A DNA stretch of 17,799 bases from Chloroflexota bacterium (GTDB taxonomy: Bacteria > Chloroflexota > Dehalococcoidia > SM23-28-2 > RBG-16-64-32): contig VBJS01000073.1 in NCBI GenBank assembly GCA_005880055.1, positions 1 through 17,799 on the forward strand, read 5' to 3'. Of this stretch, positions 6,844-13,509 are shown piece after piece. A model generated the notes under the pieces. The model was given only the letters and a program-made list of their open reading frames with translations. It had not been told where the DNA came from and searched no databases. Every line of letters starts with the position of its first letter. The stretch's first letter is position 1. A program made the position numbers and the translations under genes.

Positions 6844-7860
6844 ATGTCCATTCGCATTGGTATCAACGGCTTCGGCCGTATCGGCCGCCAGGTCTTCAAG
6901 GCCATTCACGACCTTCACCCCAATGAGCTCGAAGTCGTCGCCGTGAACGACCTCACCGATGCAACGACGAACGCTCACCTCCTCAAATATGACAGCACAT
7001 ACGGCGCCTTCCCGGGACACATCGAGGCGTCTGATGGGTCCATACTCGTCGACGGCAGCCAGATCAAGGTCCTCGCTCAGCGCGATCCAGCGGCGATCCC
7101 GTGGAACGAGCTGGGCGTGCAGCTGGTGGTCGAATCCACGGGGCTTTTCACCGATGCCGATAAGGCCCGCGCCCACATCGAGGGCGGCGGCGCAAAGAAG
7201 GTGATTATCACCGCGCCGGCCAAAGGTGAGGACCTGACGATGGTGCTGGGCGTCAACGAGGAGATGTACGATCCGGCAGTGCACAATGTCGTTTCCAACG
7301 CTTCCTGCACAACCAACTGCATCGCCCCCGTCGTAAAAGTAATGCACGAATCGTTCGGCGTGGACAAAGGTTTTATGACAACTATCCATTCCTATACCAA
7401 CGACCAGGTGATTCTGGACACGGTCCACAAGGACCTGCGCCGGGCGCGTTCAGCCGGTCTCAATATCATCCCGACCACAACGGGCGCGGCGAAAGCAGTG
7501 ACGCTTGTGCTACCGGAGCTGAAGGGCCGCCTGGACGGCATGGCCTTCCGCGTGCCGACTGCCACCGTCTCCGTCTGCGATTTCGTCGCTACCACAGAGA
7601 AACCGGTCACCGTGGATGAGGTGAACGAGGCCTTTCGCGACGCCGCATCGGAGTCGCTGCGTGGCATCCTCGGCTATTGTGACGAGCCGCTGGTCTCCAC
7701 CGACTTCAGGGGAGACGCGAGAAGCTCGATCTTCGACGCCCTTAGCACAATGGTGATCGGCGGCAACCTCGTGAAGGCTGTCTCCTGGTACGACAACGAG
7801 TGGGGTTATGCCTGTCGCGTTGCCGACCTCTGCGCGTTCATGGCAGACAAGGGGCTGTAA
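6844..7860 (+). CDS. gap: Glyceraldehyde-3-phosphate dehydrogenase, type I
   Basis: This 338-residue protein has the usual family length. It interconverts glyceraldehyde 3-phosphate and 1,3-bisphosphoglycerate in central carbon metabolism in the cytoplasm. The Rossmann motif INGFGRIGR lies at residues 7-15. The Asp after Asn in VVAVNDLTD (D36) is typical of NAD-preferring enzymes, although cofactor choice is inferred. The catalytic motif SNASCTTNC has Cys155, and the partner histidine is H182 in TTIHSYTNDQ. RRARSAGLNIIPTTTGAAKAV and the C-terminal WYDNEWGYACRVADL are also present. No other glycolysis gene (pgk, tpi) follows, which is the more common arrangement; instead two lipoprotein genes follow closely, apparently in the same transcript. 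Confidence 0.97.
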   Translation: MSIRIGINGFGRIGRQVFKAIHDLHPNELEVVAVNDLTDATTNAHLLKYDSTYGAFPGHIEASDGSILVDGSQIKVLAQRDPAAIPWNELGVQLVVESTGLFTDADKARAHIEGGGAKKVIITAPAKGEDLTMVLGVNEEMYDPAVHNVVSNASCTTNCIAPVVKVMHESFGVDKGFMTTIHSYTNDQVILDTVHKDLRRARSAGLNIIPTTTGAAKAVTLVLPELKGRLDGMAFRVPTATVSVCDFVATTEKPVTVDEVNEAFRDAASESLRGILGYCDEPLVSTDFRGDARSSIFDALSTMVIGGNLVKAVSWYDNEWGYACRVADLCAFMADKGL

Positions 7861-8350
7861 CATCAGCAACCATATCCCGAAACGCGCAGCCGCACTCGCG
7901 GCCGTCCTGGCTGTTCTGGCCCTGCTGTCGGCCTGCGGCGGCGGCAGCGATAGCGCATCTGATCAGTCCAGCAACGGCGTCTTCGTTGTCAAGGGGTCGA
8001 GCACCAAGATTCCGCTGGCCAACGGCAGCACCGCGCAGGTCGGCCCGTACACCGCGCAGCTATCCTTCTCCGACTACCCACCCAAGCAGCAGTCGACTCT
8101 GACCGTCTACCTGACGGACACCGCGAGCGGCTCGCCGGTCGGCGAGGCGGGCCTCACTGTCCTGCCCTCCATGCCCATGCCTGGTCAAGAAAAGGGGTTC
8201 CTGACGTTTCAGGCAGTACCCGACTCCCGGCCCGGGTACTACTCGGTAGCGCTCAAATTCCCCATGTCCGGCGCCTGGGACGCCGAGATGGACGTGCAGC
8301 GCGGCGGCCAGACGGCGGCGCTCAACCTCTTCGCGCGGGTCCAGTCTTAG
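7808..8350 (+). CDS. Lipoprotein with a YtkA-like domain
   Basis: This is a 180-residue lipoprotein when read from ATG 7808. A basic n-region (IPKRAAALAA), a hydrophobic core and the lipobox LLSAC with lipidated C43 place it on the outer face of the membrane. The rest is one beta-rich domain: GPYTAQLSFSDYPPKQQSTLTVYLTD, then LPSMPMPGQEKG, then a GYYSVALKFPMSGAWDAEMDV strand pair. This pattern fits the YtkA/FixH-like family found beside copper and respiratory genes; that role is inference. The start is uncertain: ATG 7808 and TTG 7820 overlap gap by 41-53 nt, and no standard start exists between the gap stop and the signal peptide, although AAGGGG at 7849-7854 sits 7 nt before an ATC at 7862. 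The next gene begins 9 nt downstream. Confidence 0.75.
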   Translation: MPVALPTSARSWQTRGCNISNHIPKRAAALAAVLAVLALLSACGGGSDSASDQSSNGVFVVKGSSTKIPLANGSTAQVGPYTAQLSFSDYPPKQQSTLTVYLTDTASGSPVGEAGLTVLPSMPMPGQEKGFLTFQAVPDSRPGYYSVALKFPMSGAWDAEMDVQRGGQTAALNLFARVQS

Positions 8351-8359
8351 CGGCTAAAC

Positions 8360-9316
8360 GTGGCCCGACCTACCCCCTTGCGCCTTCTTGCGGCCGTCCT
8401 GTTCGCCCTGGCTCTCCTGGCTGCTGCCTGCGGCGGAAGCAGCTCCGGCGATAAAGAAGTCCTAACGCCGGTGCCCACCGGCCAACTGCTACCCGTTGTC
8501 GTCTCTTCGGACCTCGCTGTCGGCCAGAACCGCTTCCTGCTCGGGCTGATCAACCAATCAGACAACTCACCGGTGCTCGGCGCACAGTTGCAGTTCGACT
8601 TCTATCAGTCGAGCGGTGATGTGAACACCCAGGGACCGCAGGTAACCGCCAAGGCGCTGCAGGTCACAAAATCCTACACGCACACACACGCCGACGGCAC
8701 GGTGGAGACCCACCAGGCCGGCGAGACGGGGGCATACGAAGCGCAGGTGGCGTTCGACCGGCCGGGGACGTGGAACGTGCACGCCACAGGGACCGCCAAC
8801 GGGGCGTCGCTGGACGCGAGCGCCAGCTTCACGGTGCTGGACAAGAGCCAGAGCCCGGCCGTCGGTCAGCCGTCGCCACGCTCCATCCAGACCGTGCTCA
8901 AGGACGTATCCGATATCTCACAGATCGACACATCCTTCCCCCCGATACCTGAGGAGCACGACATGACAATCGCCGACGCGGTCACGTCCGGCAAGCCAAC
9001 CGTTATCGTCTTCGCGACGCCGGCGTTCTGCACAAGCCAGATCTGCGGGCCTACTAAGTCGGTGGTCGATGAGCTCTACAAGAACTACCAGGCGCAGGCG
9101 AACTTTATCCACGTGGAGCCGTACGACCTGGCGAAGGCCCGCGCCGGTCAAGGGTTGGAGCCGCTGCCCTGGATTGTTTCCGAATGGGGCCTAACCAGCG
9201 AGCCGTGGGTATTCCTTGTCGATAAGCAGGGCAACATCGCAGGCAAGTTCGAGGGGATTGTGACTGCAGACGAGCTCTACGCGGCCCTCACGCCACTTCT
9301 GGCGCCCGCCGGGTAG
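8360..9316 (+). CDS. Lipoprotein with N-terminal beta domain and C-terminal thioredoxin-like CX4C domain
   Basis: This 318-residue protein starts at GTG 8360, 9 nt after the previous stop, without a clear ribosome binding site. A signal peptide ends in LLAAAC with C24 as lipidation site. Residues about 45-165 form a beta-rich domain resembling the preceding lipoprotein (VGQNRFLLGLINQSDNSPVLGAQ), with a His-rich loop (YTHTHADGTVETH) that might bind metal. Residues about 180-318 look thioredoxin-like: KPTVIVFATPAFC, cysteines C224 and C229, then FIHVEPYD, and the cis-Pro-like stretch TSEPWVFLVDKQGNIAGKF. The CX4C spacing differs from thioredoxin CXXC and Sco CX3C. A role in extracytoplasmic thiol or metal chemistry is inference. 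Confidence 0.8.
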   Translation: MARPTPLRLLAAVLFALALLAAACGGSSSGDKEVLTPVPTGQLLPVVVSSDLAVGQNRFLLGLINQSDNSPVLGAQLQFDFYQSSGDVNTQGPQVTAKALQVTKSYTHTHADGTVETHQAGETGAYEAQVAFDRPGTWNVHATGTANGASLDASASFTVLDKSQSPAVGQPSPRSIQTVLKDVSDISQIDTSFPPIPEEHDMTIADAVTSGKPTVIVFATPAFCTSQICGPTKSVVDELYKNYQAQANFIHVEPYDLAKARAGQGLEPLPWIVSEWGLTSEPWVFLVDKQGNIAGKFEGIVTADELYAALTPLLAPAG

Positions 9317-9324
9317 TGGACGCT

Positions 9325-9349
9325 AGCAGCTGCCCGAGCTGCTGGTTTT
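9325..9349 (+). terminator. Intrinsic terminator after the gap-lipoprotein unit
   Basis: AGCAGCT (9325-9331), loop GCCCG, AGCTGCT (9337-9343), followed by GGTTTT. It lies just upstream of the ffh promoter. Confidence 0.6.
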
Positions 9350-9350
9350 C

Positions 9351-9379
9351 TTGACTACCCTACAGGCCGCCCGTAGAAT
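9351..9379 (+). promoter_or_regulatory. Sigma-70-type promoter of ffh
   Basis: TTGACT at 9351-9356, a 17-nt spacer and TAGAAT at 9374-9379. The transcript should begin around 9385-9387, only 8-10 nt before the ffh ATG at 9395, and no Shine-Dalgarno site fits in that space. Confidence 0.75.
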
Positions 9380-9394
9380 CGTTCTTTGTAAAGT

Positions 9395-10723
9395 ATGTTC
9401 GACTCCCTCACCGATAAACTCCAAGGAGTCTTCAAGCGCCTTGGCGGCCGCGGCGCGATCACCGAAAAAGACCTCGATGAGGCCCTGCGCGAGGTCCGCC
9501 TCGCTCTCCTTGAAGCAGACGTAAACTACAAGGTCGTCCGCGATTTCGTCGCGGGTGTGCGCGAACGCGCCATCGGGGCGGAGGTCACGAAGAGCCTCAC
9601 GCCCATGCAGCAGATCATTGACATCGTGAACCAGCAGATGGTGGAGACGCTGGGCGGCGGCTATGCAGGACTGCAGAAGGCCAAGTCCCCGCCCACAGTC
9701 ATAATGCTCGTGGGCCTGAAAGGCAGCGGCAAAACAACCACCACGGCCAAACTCGCGTTGCACGTCCGGCGACAGGGCGAAAATCCGCTAATGGTCGCCG
9801 CTGATCCGGAACGCGTCGCCGCCGCCGAGCAGGTGGAATCGCTGGGCAGGCAGCTCAACATCCCCGTAGTTGCCCTCGACCCGCAGATGCGGCCCGAGCA
9901 GGTCGCGAAGAAGGGGCTGGAGGAAGCCAAGCGGACGCGTGCGTCCACTGTCATCGTCGATACGGTCGGCTACGTGCAGCTTCGCGAAGAGGACCAGAAA
10001 GAACTGAAATCGCTCCACAAGACGCTATCGCCGAACGAAGTCCTGCTCGTAGCCGATGCGATGACCGGCCAGGAAGCGGTGACGGCGGCCGAGGAGTTCC
10101 ACAAGGCGGTCCCGCTCACGGGCTTGATCCTTACGAAGCTCGACGGCGACGCTCGCGGCGGCGCGGCCCTCTCGATTCGCGCCGTGACCGGCGTCCCGAT
10201 CAAGTTCGTTGGCATCGGCGAGAAAGCGGACGCGTTGGAGCCGTTTTACCCGGACCGCTTCGCCTCCCGCATCCTGGGGATGGGTGACCTCCTCACGCTG
10301 ATCGAGAAGGCCAAGGAGCAGATCACCGAAGACGAAGCGCAGTCGCTGACGCAGCGCATGAAGAAAGGGCAGCTCACGCTTGACGACTTCCTGGAGCAGT
10401 ACCAGCGCATCAAGCGGATGGGCCCCATCGGCAACCTCATCGGCCTGGTGCCCGGCCTATCGCAAATCAAGAGTCGCCTGAACGTCGATGAGATGGACGA
10501 GAGCTTCTTCAAGCACGTCGAAGCTATCATCTACTCCATGACGAAGGAAGAGCGTCAAAATCCAGGGGTAATAGACGGCAGCCGGCGGCGCCGCATTGCG
10601 GCTGGCAGCGGGACTAAGCCTGCCGACGTGAATAAGGTTCTCAAGCAGTTCCATGAAGCCAAACGAGTAATCCAGATGATCAGCTCCGGGCGCGGCCCCA
10701 AGATCACGCCGTTCGTCCGGTAG
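9395..10723 (+). CDS. ffh: Signal recognition particle GTPase Ffh (SRP54)
   Basis: This 442-residue protein is the SRP subunit that binds signal peptides and 4.5S RNA and docks with FtsY to target membrane proteins. The N domain is residues 1-95. The G domain shows the P-loop GLKGSGKTTTTAKLA (G107-T114) and TKLDGDARGGAALSI (T247 onward). The M domain shows KRMGPIGNLIGLVPG, the SMTKEERQNP element and the RNA-binding SRRRRIAAGSG helix. Length and order are normal. Two G-domain motifs deviate: DPERVAA at 137-143 where DxxRPAA is usual, and DTVGY at 189-193 where DTAGR is nearly universal. It is followed by rpsP after 36 nt, a conserved order. Its promoter implies a near-leaderless message. Confidence 0.95.
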   Translation: MFDSLTDKLQGVFKRLGGRGAITEKDLDEALREVRLALLEADVNYKVVRDFVAGVRERAIGAEVTKSLTPMQQIIDIVNQQMVETLGGGYAGLQKAKSPPTVIMLVGLKGSGKTTTTAKLALHVRRQGENPLMVAADPERVAAAEQVESLGRQLNIPVVALDPQMRPEQVAKKGLEEAKRTRASTVIVDTVGYVQLREEDQKELKSLHKTLSPNEVLLVADAMTGQEAVTAAEEFHKAVPLTGLILTKLDGDARGGAALSIRAVTGVPIKFVGIGEKADALEPFYPDRFASRILGMGDLLTLIEKAKEQITEDEAQSLTQRMKKGQLTLDDFLEQYQRIKRMGPIGNLIGLVPGLSQIKSRLNVDEMDESFFKHVEAIIYSMTKEERQNPGVIDGSRRRRIAAGSGTKPADVNKVLKQFHEAKRVIQMISSGRGPKITPFVR

Positions 10724-10759
10724 CGTCATGATGCCCCCATTGCAGCCGGGAGGTGCTCA

Positions 10760-11266
10760 TTGCTCCGAATACGCCTTTCCAGGATAGGGAAGAAGAAACA
10801 GCCCGCCTACCGCATGGTCGTCGCCGATTCTCGCGCGCCCCGTGCAGGTTCGTTCCTGAAGATCATCGGACATTACAACCCCCTTACCGATCCGGCTACC
10901 TTCGACCTCAAGGAAGAGGAAGCCGTGTACTGGCTGGAAAAGGGAGCGCAACCCTCAGATACGGCGGCCAAGCTGCTCACGCGGGCCGGCGTAATGGAGC
11001 GGGCAGGCAGGGCGCCCGTGCGCTATCAGGGCAAGGAGGCGCCTCCCGCGCCCAAGAAACCGAAGGCCGAAGAAGCCCCGGCGCCGGCCGCTCCGGCAGC
11101 CGCGGCCGCGCCCGCTCCCGAATCACCGGCAGAGCCGGCCCCTGTCGAGGAACCTGCTGAGCCGGTCGCCGAGTCACCGGAAGCGTCGCAGGAAGCAGCA
11201 CCAGAAGCGGAAGCAGCACCAGAAGCAGAAGCAGCGGCAGAGCCGCAAGAAGAGCCGGCTGAGTAG
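10760..11266 (+). CDS. rpsP: Ribosomal protein bS16 with a long acidic Ala/Pro/Glu C-terminal extension
   Basis: The protein starts at TTG 10760, supported by GGGAGG (10748-10753) 6 nt upstream. Residues 1 to about 85 are a normal bS16 of the 30S subunit: LRIRLSRIGKKKQPAYRMVVAD, GSFLKIIGHYNPLTDP, EEAVYWLEKGAQPSDTAAKLL. Residues about 90-168 are low-complexity, rich in Ala, Pro and Glu, and partly encoded by an 18-bp tandem repeat. Such tails on bS16 occur in several phyla but this one nearly doubles the protein. It is probably disordered and negatively charged. The gene lies between ffh and the KH-domain gene, as in many bacteria. Confidence 0.93.
   Translation: MLRIRLSRIGKKKQPAYRMVVADSRAPRAGSFLKIIGHYNPLTDPATFDLKEEEAVYWLEKGAQPSDTAAKLLTRAGVMERAGRAPVRYQGKEAPPAPKKPKAEEAPAPAAPAAAAAPAPESPAEPAPVEEPAEPVAESPEASQEAAPEAEAAPEAEAAAEPQEEPAE
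11195..11230 (+). repeat. 18-bp tandem repeat in the rpsP tail
   Basis: Two 18-bp units, GCAGCACCAGAAGCGGAA and GCAGCACCAGAAGCAGAA, followed by a partial third (GCAGCGGCAG). They encode AAPEAE units. Confidence 0.7.
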
Positions 11267-11283
11267 ACCCGGAGAAGACCCGC

Positions 11284-11553
11284 ATGAAAGAGCTCATCGA
11301 ATTCATGGCAAGGGCCATCGTAGACAACCCGGATGACGTGGAGGTCAGCGAGGAAGACGGCGGCGATCACATCGTGTTCCGGCTAAAGGTGGCCGACGGC
11401 GATATGGGCCGGGTGATCGGCAAGCAAGGGCAATACTGGAGATCGGCTAGCGGGCCGTCGCGAGCCCGCAAGAGGGGCCGCCGAAGAAGTAGCCGAGGGC
11501 TACGTCGCGATTGGCCGCGTGCTGGGCGCCTGGGGCCCGCGCGGCGACATTAA
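11284..11553 (+). pseudogene. khpA: KH-domain RNA-binding protein KhpA, broken by an internal deletion and frameshift
   Basis: ATG 11284 follows GGAGAAG (11271-11277). Residues 1-49 match KhpA closely: MKELIEFMARAIVDNPDDVEV, then VFRLKVADGDMGRVIGKQG including the GxxG RNA-binding loop (46-49). After GKQG the frame turns to a basic non-homologous stretch (YWRSASGPSRARKRGRR) that runs to 11553 over rimM. In another frame the expected KhpA ending is seen right away: AILEIG and TAG at 11448-11450. From ATG to that stop is 167 bp, whereas a typical 76-residue KhpA needs 231 bp, so about 64 bp appear to be missing and the frame is lost. KhpA normally pairs with KhpB in small-RNA and cell-division control. 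This may be a real lesion or an assembly error. Confidence 0.75.
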
Positions 11554-11992
11554 GGTCGAGCTGCTTGCGCCCGATACCGTGCTAAAGCCAGCCCGTCGCG
11601 TCCTCCTCGGCGGCCGCGAGACCGTGATCGAGCGCGCCGGCAAGAGCGGCCGCTTTCTGCACATGAGCATTGCCGGAATCGCCAACCGCGAGGAAGCAGT
11701 CGCGCTCCGAGGCCAGTACCTCCAGGTGCCAGAAGAGGAACTGCCTCCGCTCCCCGACGGCCGCTACTACCGCTTCCAGCTCGTCGGCCTCACGGTTCGA
11801 TCCGTAGAGGGCCGGGAGTTGGGGCAGATTAGCGATGTAATATCCACGCCCGAGAGCGACGTTTTCGTGATCTCCGGCCCGGGCTCAGAGATACTCGTGC
11901 CCGCTACGGACGAGATCGTCCGCGACGTAAACGTCGCCGAGGGTACCGTGACGATTGAGTTGGTACCCGGATTGCTCCCCGGTGATAACTGA
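11489..11992 (+). CDS. rimM: Ribosome maturation factor RimM, start codon unclear
   Basis: RimM binds ribosomal protein uS19 and assists maturation of the 30S head. The N-terminal RimM barrel begins with EGYVAIGRVLGAWGPRGDIKVELLA and the C-terminal PRC-barrel begins near YYRFQLVGLTV and ends with LVPATDEIVRDVNV. The first standard start in frame is GTG 11519, but that would remove YVAIGR, the first conserved strand. The frame is open back to 11417 without ATG, GTG or TTG. The codon where a start is expected is GTA at 11489, behind GAGGGG (11472-11477). A changed start, an unusual start, or +1 frameshifting from the broken khpA frame are the options. No trmD follows, unlike the common order; a tRNA pair is next. 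Confidence 0.85.
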   Translation, partial: VAEGYVAIGRVLGAWGPRGDIKVELLAPDTVLKPARRVLLGGRETVIERAGKSGRFLHMSIAGIANREEAVALRGQYLQVPEEELPPLPDGRYYRFQLVGLTVRSVEGRELGQISDVISTPESDVFVISGPGSEILVPATDEIVRDVNVAEGTVTIELVPGLLPGDN

Positions 11993-12026
11993 CGCCGGCG
12001 CCGTACCCAGACAGAACATTCGTGCC

Positions 12027-12035
12027 TGTTATAAT
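12027..12035 (+). promoter_or_regulatory. Extended -10 promoter of the tRNA pair
   Basis: TGTTATAAT is a perfect extended -10 element (TGnTATAAT). The predicted start near 12042 is about 6 nt before the first tRNA. The -35 region is poor, as is common with extended -10 promoters. Confidence 0.6.
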
Positions 12036-12047
12036 CGAGTCGCAGGT

Positions 12048-12123
12048 GGGGATATAGCTCAATTGGGAGAGCGCAGCGTTCGCAACGCTGAGGTTGCGGG
12101 TTCGAGCCCCGCTATCTCCACCA
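12048..12123 (+). tRNA. tRNA-Ala (anticodon CGC), CCA encoded
   Basis: Acceptor GGGGATA pairs with TATCTCC and includes the G3-U70 pair that marks alanine tRNAs. D arm is GCTC/GAGC, the anticodon stem CAGCG/CGCTG encloses TTCGCAA, and the T arm is GCGGG-TTCGAGC-CCCGC. Discriminator A at 12120 is followed by CCA. Confidence 0.95.
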
Positions 12124-12142
12124 GTTTTTCTTGTCGCTCCGG

Positions 12143-12219
12143 GCCCCGGTAGCTCAGTTGGACAGAGCGGCGGTTTCCTAAACCGTAGGTCACAGGTTCG
12201 AGTCCTGTCCGGGGCGCCA
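12143..12219 (+). tRNA. tRNA-Arg (anticodon CCT), CCA encoded
   Basis: Acceptor GCCCCGG pairs with CCGGGGC. D arm is GCTC/GAGC, the anticodon stem GCGGT/ACCGT encloses TTCCTAA, and the T arm is ACAGG-TTCGAGT-CCTGT. Discriminator G at 12216 is followed by CCA. It reads AGG codons and lies 19 nt after tRNA-Ala, probably in the same transcript. Confidence 0.95.
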
Positions 12220-12235
12220 GTCTACCCGCGGTCCA

Positions 12236-12649
12236 TTAACGCCGAGACGTCAGTGGCTGCCGGTGTCGCCGAACTTCTCCGGACGTTCGCCTGCGGGCCA
12301 TGGATCCGCGGACGATCTCCGCCAGGTCAAACGGGTCCAGCGGTTTCGCCACGAACCAATCGGCGGAGTGACCCGGCGGCTCGTCGTAGGCACTGACCAA
12401 CACGATGGGCGTCTCAGAGAGGCCGGGTAACTCCCTCACTCGATGCGTGAACTCCGCGCCGTCCATGCCCGGCAGCTTCACATCGCAGACAACCGCGTCT
12501 GGCGAAAGATGACGAAGGCCCTGCAGCGCGCTCTCAGCGTCGGCCGCCACGTAGGTTTCGTAACCGAAGTCGTCGAGCACGAGAGCAAGAATCCTGAGCA
12601 CTGCCGGCTCATCGTCTATCACCAGAACCGACTGTTCTTTGTCCTTCAT
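12236..12649 (-). CDS. Single-domain response regulator (CheY-like receiver)
   Basis: This 137-residue protein starts at ATG 12649 with GAGG 5 nt upstream; a longer in-frame reading to 12781 lacks receiver homology. It is only a receiver domain: acidic pair D12/D13 (VLVIDDEPAVL), phospho-acceptor D56 (VVCDVKLPGMDG), S86 (IVLVSAYDE) and K102 (FVAKPLDPFDL). No output domain follows; the last 20 residues are basic and probably flexible. No histidine kinase is nearby, so its partner is elsewhere. It converges on the tRNA pair with only 16 nt between, and I see no terminator there. Such lone receivers pass signals by protein contact or act in phosphorelays; which applies here is unknown. Confidence 0.9.
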   Translation of the reverse strand: MKDKEQSVLVIDDEPAVLRILALVLDDFGYETYVAADAESALQGLRHLSPDAVVCDVKLPGMDGAEFTHRVRELPGLSETPIVLVSAYDEPPGHSADWFVAKPLDPFDLAEIVRGSMARRRTSGEVRRHRQPLTSRR

Positions 12650-12948
12650 CCGTTCCTCATTTAGCCCAGAGAGCCTACTCAGGGTAGCTCTTGAAACGTA
12701 GCAGTCCGGGGTCAGCGGTCTCCCGTTCCATCGCGTCTGCATAACAAAGTCGTATATCGAGGTAGCGTTAGATCTCGGCATTTGTTCGATGACGATTGCT
12801 GATGTCGACGCCTGAGGGGCCTCAGGCAGAATGGGACGGATTCACCGTCTCTCAACGCAATACCAACAGAGGATGGGTTCCGTCGGGCGCAACGACGACC
12901 ACACAGCCGGCATCTTGTTTCTGGGAGCATATAACTGGAGAAGCTGCC
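12650..12948. other. Divergent intergenic region with an inverted repeat
   Basis: There is no gene in this stretch. It contains the palindrome GCCTGAGG-GG-CCTCAGGC at 12810-12827, and an imperfect inverted repeat AGAGCCTAC...GTAGCTCT near 12669-12692, in the leader of the response regulator. Both could be operator sites. Open frames crossing it are extensions of the flanking genes without homology. Confidence 0.45.
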
Positions 12949-13509
12949 ATGAGCGTCGTTAAGCGTTGCCGCGTCTGCGAAGAGGAGTTCGAGCTTCCTG
13001 AGATACAGGAGGTCATCCCCGCTCATCAGTCTCCGGATGGCAGCATGGATGAGTTCTGCACGGGCTCCGGCGGATCAGGGGTGCTGCAACAGGCGAAACA
13101 AGCGACTCGGCCGACTGCCACGCAGGTTCCGGGGTCGGCAGGGTCGCGTCCGAAGTCGACCACCGTCTCGCGACAGAGGGTTTCGGCCATCCAGGAAACA
13201 GGCGGCCTCGTCATCGTCGTACTCGACCATTCAGACGATGACGGCCACGATACGTGGCTCCTCCCGGGGCATCACGAAGCAGCAGCGCTGGTAGAGGAGT
13301 TGCTCGAAGCCGGCTTCGATGAGACCGCGATCCGCGTTTTCGCCGCCCGCCTGGTCGAGATGCACGTGACGCAGCGGCCGTGCGTTACTCTCCTGCCACA
13401 GGAAAAGCCTTCAGACGAGCAGCCCGAACCCGAAGCAAAAGTGCGCCAGGAGGAAGCACCCTTCACGCGAGGCGGTTCCAGGTTCTCGTCTCAGTTCCGG
13501 CCTTCGTAG
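12949..13509 (+). CDS. Small protein of unknown function with a putative zinc-binding N-terminus
   Basis: This 186-residue protein starts at ATG 12949, with GGAG at 12937-12940 8 nt upstream; the longer frame from 12796 lacks this support. Residues 7-37 hold C7-x2-C10, H26 and C37 (CRVCEEEFELPEI...IPAHQ...DEFCTGSG), a layout that fits a small zinc knuckle. A Ser/Thr/Gln-rich linker follows (about 38-85). The second half is folded-looking: TGGLVIVVLDHSDDDGHDTWLLP, then an amphipathic helix EAAALVEELLEAGFDETAIRVFAARLVEM, then RPCVTLLP and an acidic tail. No family is recognised. It overlaps the end of the converging minus-strand gene by 19 nt. Confidence 0.7.
   Translation: MSVVKRCRVCEEEFELPEIQEVIPAHQSPDGSMDEFCTGSGGSGVLQQAKQATRPTATQVPGSAGSRPKSTTVSRQRVSAIQETGGLVIVVLDHSDDDGHDTWLLPGHHEAAALVEELLEAGFDETAIRVFAARLVEMHVTQRPCVTLLPQEKPSDEQPEPEAKVRQEEAPFTRGGSRFSSQFRPS

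Noticed and set aside
11195..11230. Short tandem repeat considered as a CRISPR-like array
   Set aside because: There are no spacers; it simply encodes the AAPEAE tail of bS16.
12796..12948. Longer start for the zinc-knuckle-like protein
   Set aside because: The extra residues are unpatterned, and a proper ribosome site precedes ATG 12949.
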